Assembly (NCBI RefSeq): GCF_004116725.1
Contig: NZ_PDKG01000004.1
Span: 203,615 to 267,614 of the forward strand
Length of the DNA stretch: 64,000 nucleotides
From: Arcobacter sp. CECT 8986
GTDB lineage: Bacteria; Campylobacterota; Campylobacteria; Campylobacterales; Arcobacteraceae
Direction of reading: 5' to 3'
Part shown: in pieces, positions 48,143 to 57,607 of the stretch
Position numbering within the stretch: the stretch's first letter is position 1
How the letters are laid out: each line of letters opens with the position of its first letter
The notes under the pieces: model-generated
What the model saw: only the letters and a program-made list of their open reading frames with translations
Told to the model about the DNA's origin: nothing
Database searches by the model: none
Translations under genes and position numbers: made by a program

Positions 48143-50485
48143 TTATCTGTTACACAAAGTTTTAAAAAAGCAAAAGTTACAAATTGATTTATCTTCACAC
48201 TTTTCAAAATTTACTTTAGTAGTATTTAGTTCATTAAAAATCTCTTTTAACAAATCAAGTTTTTCATTTATTGCTACTTCTTCTAAAAGTTTTGTATTAT
48301 TCAAATCAAAGTAGTAACTTTTTATGTTAGATGTTTTATATATATTTTGTAAAGCAATATAATAAAACTCAAGTTGAAAATCACAACTTTTTTCATAATT
48401 TTTAATTGTATCTACTTTCAAACTAGAAGATGTTTTATAATCAATTACAAGATAATTATCATCAAATTTATCAACTCTGTCAATTACACCTTTTATATCG
48501 ATATTTTGATATTTTAAGTTAAATGGCATCTCTTTTTGTATAACTTGAATATTTGATAATCTATCTTTTTCAAAATCATAAAAATTCTCAATTTTCTTCT
48601 TCCAAACTTCTAAATCCAATGTTAAAAATGGATTTTTATTTGAGTATTTATTAAATAGTTCAAATAACTTATCTTTTGATTCAAATCCATTTTCATAAAA
48701 CTCATAAAGTATTTTATGAATAATATCTCCTAGTTCAAAACCTTTTGGTTTTAAACTTATTTCATGCTCTTTTAGCTTTAAAATATATTGAAGGTAATAT
48801 TTTCTTTTACATTGTAAATATACTTTTAATGAAGTTGAAGACCAACTCATTTTTGATAAATCAATATCTAAAATAATCTCTTTATCAAAATGATTTAATT
48901 TATGTTTATTGTATAAAATATGTTTATAGTTATTATCAAAAGTTGTATCACTATTTTTTTTATGAAAAAGTTCACTTGCAAATCTACTAATTGTAGAGGT
49001 ATCATTTGAAACATAACTTACATATAAATTATTACAATTTTCAATTAATCTTTTATAATAATACTTTTGAAGATTTTCTCTATCTTTAATAGTTGGAAGT
49101 TTTGCAAACTCTTTTACTTTTGTAGATAAAAATTTATCTTTTAAAGATGCTTTTGGAATAAAAGATTCATTAAAATCACAAATAATAACAGTATCAAAAC
49201 TAATTGCCCTACTTTCAAGCAATCCCATAACAGTAATTTTACCTGAATTAATATCATCAATTGTAAGACTTGATACTTTTTGAAGAAGTATTTTAACTAC
49301 CTCTTTTAATAAAATATTTGTATTTTTAGAAAAAAGAAGATTTTCAAGTTTATAAATAATCTCTTTTAATTTTTCTATTATCTCTTTGTTTTTTTCATAC
49401 TCAATTAAATAATTACTTAACAAAGAAAAATTCTCTTTATTTACTTTTGTATCCCAATGTTTAAAAAGATTATTTATAAACTCAATATCGATTTTATAAA
49501 ACTCTATACTTTCAGAGTTTTTTCTATCTTTTTCATTTATAAAGTTGTATAGACTATATAAAAATTTATAACTATTAGAGTTTTTTATCTCTATACCCAT
49601 AGCATAGTTAAAATACTGTTCATCATCAAACAGTCTTAAATTTGTAGCAAATGTTTCATCTGGTAGAATTAAAGCAATTTTAGAAGGTTCTACACCTTTA
49701 TTTATACTTTCAACAATAGATGATTTAATATATGCAATTTGCGAAATTCTAGAAGAAAATCCTTTTATATCAAAAAAATCTACTTTTTTATCAATTTTAA
49801 CTTTATTTACAATTTTTTTGTTTGTAATATCAAGTTTATAATTATAATCATCTTCTAATTCTATTTGTACATTATTAAAAATCTCATAAGATTTTTTATT
49901 ATATTCATTTGTATTTATATTTATATAAAGTTGTTTATTCTTAGATATTTCTACAATTCTATCAAACTCTACATTTGTAAAATATCCTTCAAAATATATC
50001 TCAATTGATGAAAACTTATCTAAGAAATCTAAATTAATTTTCTCATATTTAGTCTCATTTACTCTATCAATATAATCATTTTCTTCTAATATCTTTGTGT
50101 AGTTATCTTTAACTTTTTGAAGTATCTCTAAATGCTCATTATAAAATTCATAAGTATCAACTTCTTTAATACTCTCAATTGATATTTTTTCACTTGAAAT
50201 TTCATTAAAAAACCTAAAAATATAATCACTTTGTTTTAAAAATTGTGTGAAGTTTGAAGAGATTCCTAATTTTTTAAAATCATCAAATTTTATAGACTCT
50301 TTTAAAAATAGAAACTTTTGTTCTTCATCAATTAATTTTTTATTTGAATAAGAAAATGATTTTTTGAAAAATTCATCAATTGTAAGAAAAAAAGGCAATA
50401 ATTTATTTGTATCTTTTTGTAAAAGTACATTTTGTCTTATTGCCCTTGAAGTAGGAAATATTATTAGATTTTGTTTATTCTGCAT
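48143..50485 (-). CDS. addB: AddB-like nuclease subunit
   Basis: Second subunit of the AddAB break-resection enzyme. The 780-residue protein has an N-terminal inactive-helicase-like part (FPTSRAIRQNVL), a glycine-poor middle, and a C-terminal nuclease domain with VIDYKTS near 675 and QLEFYYIAL. Four cysteines fit the family iron-sulfur cluster: one in LQCKRKYYL and three in the terminal ICNFCFFKTLC. It follows the FixH-like gene with an 11-base overlap. addA is at 1222-3969 instead of adjacent. Confidence 0.85.
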   Translation of the reverse strand: MQNKQNLIIFPTSRAIRQNVLLQKDTNKLLPFFLTIDEFFKKSFSYSNKKLIDEEQKFLFLKESIKFDDFKKLGISSNFTQFLKQSDYIFRFFNEISSEKISIESIKEVDTYEFYNEHLEILQKVKDNYTKILEENDYIDRVNETKYEKINLDFLDKFSSIEIYFEGYFTNVEFDRIVEISKNKQLYININTNEYNKKSYEIFNNVQIELEDDYNYKLDITNKKIVNKVKIDKKVDFFDIKGFSSRISQIAYIKSSIVESINKGVEPSKIALILPDETFATNLRLFDDEQYFNYAMGIEIKNSNSYKFLYSLYNFINEKDRKNSESIEFYKIDIEFINNLFKHWDTKVNKENFSLLSNYLIEYEKNKEIIEKLKEIIYKLENLLFSKNTNILLKEVVKILLQKVSSLTIDDINSGKITVMGLLESRAISFDTVIICDFNESFIPKASLKDKFLSTKVKEFAKLPTIKDRENLQKYYYKRLIENCNNLYVSYVSNDTSTISRFASELFHKKNSDTTFDNNYKHILYNKHKLNHFDKEIILDIDLSKMSWSSTSLKVYLQCKRKYYLQYILKLKEHEISLKPKGFELGDIIHKILYEFYENGFESKDKLFELFNKYSNKNPFLTLDLEVWKKKIENFYDFEKDRLSNIQVIQKEMPFNLKYQNIDIKGVIDRVDKFDDNYLVIDYKTSSSLKVDTIKNYEKSCDFQLEFYYIALQNIYKTSNIKSYYFDLNNTKLLEEVAINEKLDLLKEIFNELNTTKVNFEKCEDKSICNFCFFKTLCNR

Positions 50486-51035
50486 TTGTTTTTATAAAAA
50501 GATAACCTTTATTACCATCTTTTTCAAATGTAGCAATAATATTCCAATATCCAACTTTTGGAACTTTCATATCTGAAATATATCCATCTTTAGTAAATTT
50601 AAAATTGTTATTTGTTGAATCGATTTTAGAATTATTATTTGTAGTTTGTGTAATTCTAAAGTTAATATCAAAACCTTGTTCTACAACATCAGTTTTTTTA
50701 TCAAATATCTCAATTCTAATTTTATTGTCACCTACTTTTAATAGGTCTTTATTTGAAGTTCTTTTTTCAATAACTCTTTGAGAAAGGAATACATCATTGA
50801 TATCTAAATCTTTTTGCTTATCATTGAAAAATATTTTAAAATTGTATTTTTTTAAAAATTTATGATTTGAAGTAACAACATCATTAAAATTTTCATCTAT
50901 ATCTTGATACTTTCTTAAAAAAGCATCATCTTCATTTACAGGAACTTTTAGTGTATTATGAATTGTCCATATAATCATAAAAAATGTAAAACTAAAAATA
51001 CCTATAAAAAATAATGGCCAATAATTTCTTTTCAT
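50475..51035 (-). CDS. FixH-like membrane protein of the cbb3 cluster
   Basis: A 186-residue protein with one N-terminal membrane segment (about 7-25) and a periplasmic beta-sandwich-like domain. FixH/CcoG-region proteins help mature cbb3 oxidase, possibly through copper. The sequence match is weak and the call relies on position after ccoNOQP. The start chosen is ATG 51035 (MKRNYWPLF) with AGGAAA upstream. A longer reading frame to 51125 would add 30 residues overlapping the TPM gene. It overlaps addB by 11 bases. Confidence 0.65.
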   Translation of the reverse strand: MKRNYWPLFFIGIFSFTFFMIIWTIHNTLKVPVNEDDAFLRKYQDIDENFNDVVTSNHKFLKKYNFKIFFNDKQKDLDINDVFLSQRVIEKRTSNKDLLKVGDNKIRIEIFDKKTDVVEQGFDINFRITQTTNNNSKIDSTNNNFKFTKDGYISDMKVPKVGYWNIIATFEKDGNKGYLFIKTNAE

Positions 51036-51046
51036 TAAATTTCCTA

Positions 51047-51676
51047 TTATTTTCTTCTTTTCAAAATAGCATAAATATAAATAAATAGTCCAAATACAAT
51101 TAAAGTATACATAAAGACTTTCCAAATAGATCCAGCAACTTTACCTGAACTTCCTATACTTGACTTTAATTTTATATTTCTATCATTTGCAATAGTATCT
51201 GCAATTGCTGCATATCCATTTAGTACAGCAGCACTAACTTTTGCAAATAGTGTATTTTTATCTTTTGAAGCTAATAATGGTACAACATAACCATTTAAGA
51301 TTTCATTTTTATCTACAATTTGTTTTAATTGTGAAGATACAATTAAATTTACATGAGTATCTTCAACAGCAAGTGTTAATACAACATATGGTTCATCTAA
51401 TGATTTAATTAACTCTTTCTCTTGATTTTTAATAAACTCAATTTTATCTTTTGTAGAAGTTCCTTCTTCTAAACCTAAACTCTCTTTTGCATATACATAA
51501 ATATTTACACCAAGTTTTGCTTTAGCCTCTTGACCTATTTCTTCTATTTTGCCTACTGCACGTTCGTCAATTAATCCATCGTTACTTAAAACAAATTGTG
51601 AAGCGAATAAATTTGATGATAAAAAAAATGATAGTGCAAATAGCACTATCATTTTAGTAGATATAAAAGCTTTCAT
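51047..51676 (-). CDS. Secreted TPM-domain protein with C-terminal membrane anchor
   Basis: A 209-residue protein with a signal peptide (about 1-25), a TPM-like domain (about 30-160, VLSNDGLIDERAVGKIEEIGQEA split at its start, VNIYVYAKES, VVLTLAVED) and a C-terminal helix (about 186-204) ending in KRRK. TPM domains occur in photosystem repair and other membrane-protein quality roles. In this cluster it may assist cbb3 assembly (inference). Its ATG abuts the stop of a 30-residue gene. Confidence 0.75.
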   Translation of the reverse strand: MKAFISTKMIVLFALSFFLSSNLFASQFVLSNDGLIDERAVGKIEEIGQEAKAKLGVNIYVYAKESLGLEEGTSTKDKIEFIKNQEKELIKSLDEPYVVLTLAVEDTHVNLIVSSQLKQIVDKNEILNGYVVPLLASKDKNTLFAKVSAAVLNGYAAIADTIANDRNIKLKSSIGSSGKVAGSIWKVFMYTLIVFGLFIYIYAILKRRK

Positions 51677-51769
51677 TTATCCAACAAACACTTTTGCAGA
51701 GTCAAAGAAAGATAGATAAACAGAATAAACTGCTGATACTAATAATAAAACTCCAATAACTTTATCCAT
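51677..51769 (-). CDS. 30-residue single-helix membrane peptide in the cbb3 cluster
   Basis: A small reading frame starting MDKVIGVLLLVSAVYS and ending in AKVFVG. Residues 4-22 form one hydrophobic helix, with Asp and Lys on either side. The start has an excellent ribosome binding site (AAGGAG, seven bases before ATG). The TAA stop is followed directly by the ATG of the TPM gene, which is a sign of translational coupling. It fills the gap between two cluster genes exactly. Size resembles accessory oxidase peptides such as CcoM or CydX, but no homology is claimed. Confidence 0.7.
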   Translation of the reverse strand: MDKVIGVLLLVSAVYSVYLSFFDSAKVFVG

Positions 51770-51779
51770 AACTTTCTCC

Positions 51780-52022
51780 TTATTTTTTTCCAACTAATTC
51801 ATATTGTTTATGATTATCAGGACTATTTGCTTTTAAGCCATTTAAATCTTGATTAATTTTATAAAAATTAGTCGACTCATTTTGTTGAACATTGATTGCA
51901 TTATATGTTAATACACCTAAAATAGTAAGTAATAATACTGTAGCTATTAACATACCTGTAATCCCATGAAGAAGAGAAAAAATTCCTCTTTCATTTTCAT
52001 TCATTTGAGTATTTCCAGACAT
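51780..52022 (-). CDS. Small single-helix membrane protein of the cbb3 cluster
   Basis: An 80-residue protein with a polar N-terminus (MSGNTQMNENERGIF), a membrane helix (about 22-43) and a hydrophilic tail. Short proteins at this place follow ccoP in Campylobacter relatives, possibly the DUF4006 family (recalled, unverified). It starts three bases after the ccoP stop and ends 11 bases before the 30-residue gene. A role as oxidase subunit or assembly helper is likely but unproven. Confidence 0.75.
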   Translation of the reverse strand: MSGNTQMNENERGIFSLLHGITGMLIATVLLLTILGVLTYNAINVQQNESTNFYKINQDLNGLKANSPDNHKQYELVGKK

Positions 52023-52024
52023 AC

Positions 52025-52915
52025 TTACTCTCCTAAACTTCTAATATATGTAGCTAATGCTTTCTCTTGAGTAGGGTTTAATCTACCTTTGAAACTTGGC
52101 ATTTTACCAATATGTCCTTTTTTACCATTACCTAATACAGTTTGAACTAAATCATTACTATATTGTGCAATATTAGGAGCAACATAAGCTATACCTTTTC
52201 CATCTGCACCATGACATCCAGCACAAACACCAAATGCTGCTGGTTGTTCACCTTTAAATCCACCTGCAACATAAGTTGAAACAGCTTCAATATCTGCTTC
52301 ATCTGTTAACATCATAGGAGGCATACCACCTGGGTATTGTTCTTTAAAGTTATTTGCACCATTTTTAATCACATATTTAATAGAATCTTTTGAAATTCTA
52401 TGTGTTAAATTTTGTGCTTTTCCTTCAATACCTTCAGCATCTACACCATGACAAGGTGCACATTGTACTAAGAATATTGATTCACCCATAGCAGTTAATG
52501 TATCTTCACTTGGGTTTTCCCATTTTGAAGCAAATTTTTTATTATATTCAATTGTTTCTTCATTCCATTGACCAATTTGTGAAAATCCATTTGTTGGATA
52601 ACCAAATGACCAATACCAAAATAACCAAACAATTGTCCCAATAAATGCTAATCCCCAGCCTGTTGGGATTGGATTTCTATATTCACCAATACCATCCCAG
52701 TTGTCTTCTTTTAATTCACCGCTAGCAGTGTCATTTTTCATTTGATTAACATATTTAAGTGCAACAAATACTGTAATAGTAATAATTGCAATAGCACCTA
52801 ACATTGTTAAGCTATTTACATAATCATCACTGTTAAAAGCGTCACCTGCAATAAAGTAAGTTCCTGCTATTAACGCGACAATAAGAATAATTCCACCTAT
52901 AACCATAGATTTCAT
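52025..52915 (-). CDS. ccoP: cbb3 cytochrome oxidase dihaem subunit III
   Basis: Takes electrons from soluble cytochromes and bc1 to the CcoN core. The 296-residue protein has membrane segments at about 4-22, 36-54 and 86-103, and two haem c motifs: CAPCH (152-156) and CAGCH (231-235). Met-rich stretches GGMPPMM and KMPSF are axial-ligand candidates. It overlaps ccoQ by four bases. Confidence 0.95.
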   Translation of the reverse strand: MKSMVIGGIILIVALIAGTYFIAGDAFNSDDYVNSLTMLGAIAIITITVFVALKYVNQMKNDTASGELKEDNWDGIGEYRNPIPTGWGLAFIGTIVWLFWYWSFGYPTNGFSQIGQWNEETIEYNKKFASKWENPSEDTLTAMGESIFLVQCAPCHGVDAEGIEGKAQNLTHRISKDSIKYVIKNGANNFKEQYPGGMPPMMLTDEADIEAVSTYVAGGFKGEQPAAFGVCAGCHGADGKGIAYVAPNIAQYSNDLVQTVLGNGKKGHIGKMPSFKGRLNPTQEKALATYIRSLGE

Positions 52916-53142
52916 TTGATACTCTCCTTCTCGTTTATCTCTTTGTCTTTTTTTCTTTCTTCAAGAGGATTTGACTTTATAGAATCATCATGCACAAGAT
53001 CAGAGTATTTTTCATAGTTCTTCTCACCTTTTTTATCTCTTCTATAAATAGAGTAAGCGTAAGAATAAAAAACAACAAATACAAAAAGTATTAAAAAAAA
53101 CTTCAAATAACCTTGAAGATTCAATAAAGCGTCATAATCCAT
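52912..53142 (-). CDS. ccoQ: cbb3 oxidase small subunit CcoQ
   Basis: A 76-residue protein with one membrane helix (about 12-29) and a charged, Lys/Glu-rich cytoplasmic tail. Position between ccoO and ccoP, single helix and the YSIYRRDKKGE boundary identify it as CcoQ, which stabilises the complex. It overlaps ccoP by four bases and follows ccoO by nine. Confidence 0.88.
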   Translation of the reverse strand: MDYDALLNLQGYLKFFLILFVFVVFYSYAYSIYRRDKKGEKNYEKYSDLVHDDSIKSNPLEERKKDKEINEKESIK

Positions 53143-53151
53143 TTTATCCTC

Positions 53152-53838
53152 TTATTTTAAAGAATTTAAATATGCAATTAATGCAACTATCTCAGGAACT
53201 TGACCGTTTGCTACGGCATCTTTTACTTTTTGGTTTTTCATGTCTGCAGCAATCGCTTCTGCTTCTTTTTTAGCAGCTGCAATAGCAGAGTCATAATCAC
53301 CTAATTTAACATCAATTTGTCCATCACCATTTAGATCTTCATCATATGGAGTATTGAACACTTTTTTAACAGTTAAAGCTTCTGCATATGCTGAATCTAA
53401 ATCTGCAATATTATTAAACATATGTGGATATGCTGGCATAATTGAACCAGGAACAACAGATGATGGCTCTAACATGTGATTTTCATGCCAGTCCGTACTT
53501 CTGTAATTACCAACTCTATGTAAATCTGGACCAGTTCTTTTTGAACCCCATAAAAATGGTCTATCATATGCATATTCACCAGATAGTGAATACATACCAT
53601 ATCTATCAGTCTCAGCTTTGAATGGTCTAATTAATTGAGAGTGACAAGCATTACATGAATCTTTAATATAAACATTTCTACCTGCTAACTCTAATACAGT
53701 ATAAGGTTTTGTACCAACTGTAGGTCTACTTTGTTTTGCAAAGTCAGGAATTACCTCAATAATACCTGCAAATGAAACAAATATAAATACGAATACCGCG
53801 AAGAAAAACGGTCTTTGTTCTAACCAATGAAACATCAT
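53152..53838 (-). CDS. ccoO: cbb3 oxidase monohaem subunit II
   Basis: A 228-residue membrane-anchored cytochrome c that passes electrons to CcoN. The N-terminal helix spans about 11-29. The haem motif is CNACH (62-66). The motif GPDLHRVG and the Met in IMPAYP (axial ligand) are conserved. An inserted acidic segment (about 160-180, EDLNGDGQID) resembles an EF-hand-like calcium loop, as some CcoO proteins bind calcium. It lies 12 bases after ccoN. Confidence 0.95.
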   Translation of the reverse strand: MMFHWLEQRPFFFAVFVFIFVSFAGIIEVIPDFAKQSRPTVGTKPYTVLELAGRNVYIKDSCNACHSQLIRPFKAETDRYGMYSLSGEYAYDRPFLWGSKRTGPDLHRVGNYRSTDWHENHMLEPSSVVPGSIMPAYPHMFNNIADLDSAYAEALTVKKVFNTPYDEDLNGDGQIDVKLGDYDSAIAAAKKEAEAIAADMKNQKVKDAVANGQVPEIVALIAYLNSLK

Positions 53839-53850
53839 TTACCCCTTTTC

Positions 53851-55323
53851 TTAAGCTGCTACTGGTGAAGCATTTACTGGTTCTTTATCAAGTATTCTAC
53901 CTGATGTCGCTGTTTTATACATATTGTATGCAAACATAAAGAAACCAATTAGGTATAATAACCCACCAACAGCTCTAATTGTATAATATGGATGTAATAC
54001 AGTTACAGTATCAATGAAAGAGTAAACTAATGAACCATATTCGTCATAAGCTCTCCACATCATACCTTGTGTAATACCAGCTATCCACATAGAAGTAAAG
54101 TATAAAACAATACCAGTTGTTTGTAACCAGAATTGAGTATCCATTAATGATTTAGAATAAATTTCTCTTCCGTACATTCTTGGTGCCATATGATATAATG
54201 CTGCCATTACCATAAATACAACCCATCCTAATACACCATCATGAACGTGACCTGGAATCCAGTCTGTAAAGTGTGCAATTGCATTAACAGATTTAATTGA
54301 TTGGATTGGACCTTCAATTGTTGATAACATATAGAATGTTGAAGCAAGAACCATAAATTTAATTAATGTATTAGTTTGTAATTGTTGCCACTCACCTTTC
54401 ATAGTTAAAAGCATATTAATAGCAGATCCCCATGATGGTAAAATAAGAACAACTGACATTACAGAACCCATTGTTTGCATCCAGTCTGGAACTGTTGAAT
54501 AAATAAGGTGGTGTCCACCAGCCCATAAATAAACAAATAATAATCCCCAGAACGCTAAAATAGATAACTTATAAGAATAAACATTTTGTCCTGATTCTTT
54601 TGGTAAGAAATAATAAATCATTGCAATAATAGGAACAGTAAATACGAATGCAACTGCGTTGTGTCCATACCACCATTGTACTAATGCATCATTTGTTCCA
54701 GAATACATAGAAACTGAATGAATCCAAGAACCAATTCCACCAGAAACAAAATATGTTGGAACTTCCATATTATTAAATAAATATAACATTGCAATAGCAA
54801 TAAATGAAGCAATGTAATACCAAACTGAGATATAAAGTGTTCTTTCTCTTCTTATACCAATAAGTCCAAAAATAGAAACACCCCAAAGAACCCACCATAA
54901 TACAACTAAGATATCTAGTGGCCACTCTAACTCAGCATACTCTTTTGAAGTTGTAAGACCCATAAATAAAGTCACAACAGCTAAAAGAATAGTTACGAAA
55001 TATAACACAAAATGTAATTTTGCAATAGTCATTAAGAATGGAGATTCTTTTAAAGAAACTTTTAAAACTCTTTGACCAACATAATACCATGTAGCAAAAA
55101 TACCACTTAATGTAAACCCAAATGCAACACCATTAGTGTGTAATGGTCTCAATCTACTAAAAGTACCATACTCTCCAGCTAAATTATTTAAGCTAGGGAA
55201 TGCCAATTGAAATGCTAATATAACACCGATTGTCATACCAATGATACCAAACAAAATTGTTGCAAATGTAAAGGCTTTTGCAACTGAGTAATCATACTCA
55301 ATTCTTGCACCGTTTTGCATCAA
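53851..55323 (-). CDS. ccoN: cbb3 oxidase catalytic subunit I
   Basis: Heme-copper oxygen-reducing core with about twelve membrane helices in 490 residues. RPLHTNGVAFGF holds the low-spin haem histidine. WWYGHNAVAF and GGHHLIY carry the CuB histidines, and PGHVHDGVLGW carries the haem b3 region. It starts at ATG 55323 behind GGAGGAG, the strongest ribosome binding site seen here. It heads ccoNOQP. High oxygen affinity is typical of the class and fits a microaerophile. Confidence 0.97.
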   Translation of the reverse strand: MMQNGARIEYDYSVAKAFTFATILFGIIGMTIGVILAFQLAFPSLNNLAGEYGTFSRLRPLHTNGVAFGFTLSGIFATWYYVGQRVLKVSLKESPFLMTIAKLHFVLYFVTILLAVVTLFMGLTTSKEYAELEWPLDILVVLWWVLWGVSIFGLIGIRRERTLYISVWYYIASFIAIAMLYLFNNMEVPTYFVSGGIGSWIHSVSMYSGTNDALVQWWYGHNAVAFVFTVPIIAMIYYFLPKESGQNVYSYKLSILAFWGLLFVYLWAGGHHLIYSTVPDWMQTMGSVMSVVLILPSWGSAINMLLTMKGEWQQLQTNTLIKFMVLASTFYMLSTIEGPIQSIKSVNAIAHFTDWIPGHVHDGVLGWVVFMVMAALYHMAPRMYGREIYSKSLMDTQFWLQTTGIVLYFTSMWIAGITQGMMWRAYDEYGSLVYSFIDTVTVLHPYYTIRAVGGLLYLIGFFMFAYNMYKTATSGRILDKEPVNASPVAA

Positions 55324-55352
55324 TCTCCTCCTACTAATTTTTTATATATCAA

Positions 55353-55383
55353 GTCACAGGTTTGTCACTTAAAAAAAATCTTA
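55353..55383 (-). promoter_or_regulatory. ccoN promoter region with GTGAC direct repeat
   Basis: Reverse-strand TAAGAT (55383-55378), preceded by TTTTGGC, resembles the acpP promoter context. Downstream, GTGAC occurs twice at an 11-base period (plus-strand GTCAC at 55353 and 55364). The rest of the gap 55384-55477 is AT-rich with no clear structure. Confidence 0.4.
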
Positions 55384-55477
55384 GCCAAAACTGCATAAAG
55401 TTAAGCTTAATAATTGATATTTTTTTTTAAGGGATTTTTAATTTATACAAATTGAAGTGTTTTTACACAAAAAAATG

Positions 55478-55948
55478 TTATTTCCAATTTTTTAATGCTT
55501 GTTGTGTTTCTCTTTGCATAGTTTTTTGTTTTAAATCTTCTCTTTTATCATGAAGTTTCTTACCCTGTGCAGTAGCAATTTGTACTTTAACCATATTTTT
55601 AGAATTAAAATACATTTTAAGAGCTACAGTAGTTACTCCATCTTTTGTCACTTTTGAGAAAATTTTTTCAATCTCTTTTTTATGAAGTAGCAGTTTTCTA
55701 CTTCTTCTCTCATCTGGTCTATATGTAGTGTGCGCAGTACTTAAGTGAGAGATATGTGCATTTAAAAGAAAAATTTCACCTTTGATAATTCTTACAAAAC
55801 TATCTTTTAGGTTTACTCTTCCTTCTCTAATAGCTTTTACTTCACTACCTTCTAATGCAATACCTGCTTCATATGTATCTAAAATAAAAAAATCATGAAA
55901 TGCTTTTTTATTTTTAAAAACTAAATCTTTATTTTTCTCTTTTGCCAT
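55478..55948 (-). CDS. smpB: tmRNA-binding protein SmpB
   Basis: Partner of tmRNA in rescue of stalled ribosomes. The 156-residue protein begins [20 protein letters not shown], then [23 protein letters not shown] and the [10 protein letters not shown] tail that enters the decoding centre. ATG 55948 is chosen because the family starts here and AAGG lies ten bases upstream. An in-frame upstream extension to 56008 would run into ispE. tmRNA itself is not in the window. Confidence 0.95.
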   Translation of the reverse strand: MAKEKNKDLVFKNKKAFHDFFILDTYEAGIALEGSEVKAIREGRVNLKDSFVRIIKGEIFLLNAHISHLSTAHTTYRPDERRSRKLLLHKKEIEKIFSKVTKDGVTTVALKMYFNSKNMVKVQIATAQGKKLHDKREDLKQKTMQRETQQALKNWK

Positions 55949-55949
55949 T

Positions 55950-56720
55950 TTATAATACCTTAAAGAATGAACTTCCACTTCCACTAAAATACCAATTTTT
56001 CTTTGCATACTCTTTTAATGCTGGATATTGTGTCACAGCAGGCATATACAAATCATTAGCTTGTTCAATAGATAATTTATTCAATATATCTTTACTTTTC
56101 ATTGATAAAAGTTCTTTACTTTCATCTTCTGTAATCTCTTTATAAAATTCATCTCGAAAACAATTAAAAATTTTTCCTGTATGACATTTTATATCACTAG
56201 GTGTCACTACTTCAATATTTAAAGACTCTTCTTTAAACTCTTCAACAATTTCACCAATTCCTGTCACATTTGCACTATCATATTCATAAATAAAAAAAGG
56301 AACATCTGCACCAATTTTCGCGCCTATTTTAGCTAATTTATCTTTTTTAAAATATAAATTAAAATGTTTATTTGCTAAGATTAAGAAAGAAGCTGCATTT
56401 GAACTTCCTCCACCTAATCCTGCAAACTCAGGAATGTTTTTTTTAACTTCAATATTATATACTCTAAAAAAAGCATCAATTTTAGGACAATATTTTCTTA
56501 ATTCTAGAAAAGCTTTATATATTGAGTTATCTTCTACTTTACATCCAAAATCACCAATCAAATTAAACTCATTTGTATCATTATTTGGAGTAAAAGATAT
56601 TTCATCATATAAATTTTTAACTCTTACAAAACGAGATACTAATTCATGATAGTTATCTCTTTTTCCAGCTATTTTCAAAAAAATATTTACTTTTGCATAA
56701 GATTTCATACTTACTTGCAT
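55950..56720 (-). CDS. ispE: 4-diphosphocytidyl-2-C-methyl-D-erythritol kinase
   Basis: GHMP kinase of the MEP isoprenoid pathway. The 256-residue protein has [11 protein letters not shown] at the N-terminus, the ATP loop [14 protein letters not shown] near 94-107 and [10 protein letters not shown] at the C-terminus. It abuts truB without a gap and is one base from smpB. With ispH at 24865 it supports use of the MEP route. Confidence 0.94.
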   Translation of the reverse strand: MQVSMKSYAKVNIFLKIAGKRDNYHELVSRFVRVKNLYDEISFTPNNDTNEFNLIGDFGCKVEDNSIYKAFLELRKYCPKIDAFFRVYNIEVKKNIPEFAGLGGGSSNAASFLILANKHFNLYFKKDKLAKIGAKIGADVPFFIYEYDSANVTGIGEIVEEFKEESLNIEVVTPSDIKCHTGKIFNCFRDEFYKEITEDESKELLSMKSKDILNKLSIEQANDLYMPAVTQYPALKEYAKKNWYFSGSGSSFFKVL

Positions 56721-57569
56721 CTATATTGTTACCTTATTTAAAATATATGAAACTTCATTATTTGAAATTTGGATTATACTAAAGAAATCTTCAAAAATAA
56801 TTATATATTTTCCATCATCTTTGTTTTCAAAATTTTCAATCGGCATTTTTTTACCATCATTAAATAATGATTTGTCACCTAAATATCTATTTTCTTTCAA
56901 ATCTAAATACTCTAATGGATTTAAATCTTTTTCATCTTCAAAAAAGAATTTACCTTCATTTATTCTTTCAAGATATGATAATGTCCCAACAACTTCTAAA
57001 TTTTTTGCTAAAATTTGAGCAAGACTTCTTATATATGAACCTTCACTAACTGTTGCCTCAAAAGTAATAAAAGGGTGATTATATGAAAGTAATTTTATAT
57101 TACTTATACTCATAATTTGTTTTTTCATCTCTACTTCAATACCTGCTCTTGCAAGTTCATATGCTCTTTTACCATTGATTTTTTTAGCACTATATTTTGG
57201 AGGTAAATACTCAATATCACCTTTTAAATTTGCTATTTGCTCTTTTATTTCTTCTATATTTAAAGTTTTTTCTTCTTTTATACTAATAATATTTTCAATA
57301 TCTTCAGAATAAGAAGTAGCTCCAAGCCACAATACAGCTCTATAAGTTTTAGGTGTTTTTTTCAAATATTTGAATAACTTAGTATATTGACCAAAAGCTA
57401 CAATCAAACATCCACAAGCAAAAGGATCTAAAGTTCCACTAAATCCTGCTTTTTTATTTTTATATTTTCTTTTTATTCTATTTAAATATAAGTTTGAACT
57501 AATATACATTGGCTTTTTTACTACCAATAATTTATTTAGAGGCTCTTTATTATAAAGTCTTTTCTGCAT
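56721..57569 (-). CDS. truB: tRNA pseudouridine-55 synthase
   Basis: Isomerises U55 in the T-loop of tRNAs. The 282-residue protein has the catalytic Asp D48 in GFSGTLDPFACGCL, YRAVLWLGATSYS, and the substrate-contacting YSAKKINGKRAYELAR. The C-terminal region is shorter than in E. coli. It abuts ispE and lies 38 bases after uvrD on the same strand. Confidence 0.94.
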   Translation of the reverse strand: MQKRLYNKEPLNKLLVVKKPMYISSNLYLNRIKRKYKNKKAGFSGTLDPFACGCLIVAFGQYTKLFKYLKKTPKTYRAVLWLGATSYSEDIENIISIKEEKTLNIEEIKEQIANLKGDIEYLPPKYSAKKINGKRAYELARAGIEVEMKKQIMSISNIKLLSYNHPFITFEATVSEGSYIRSLAQILAKNLEVVGTLSYLERINEGKFFFEDEKDLNPLEYLDLKENRYLGDKSLFNDGKKMPIENFENKDDGKYIIIFEDFFSIIQISNNEVSYILNKVTI

Positions 57570-57607
57570 TAATTTTATTTTCCACTTATTAAATTTTTAT
57601 TTTTTAA

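Noticed and set aside
50475..51125. Longer start for the FixH-like gene at 51125
   Set aside because: The extra 30 residues overlap the upstream TPM gene and lack a ribosome binding site, whereas ATG 51035 has AGGAAA at good spacing.
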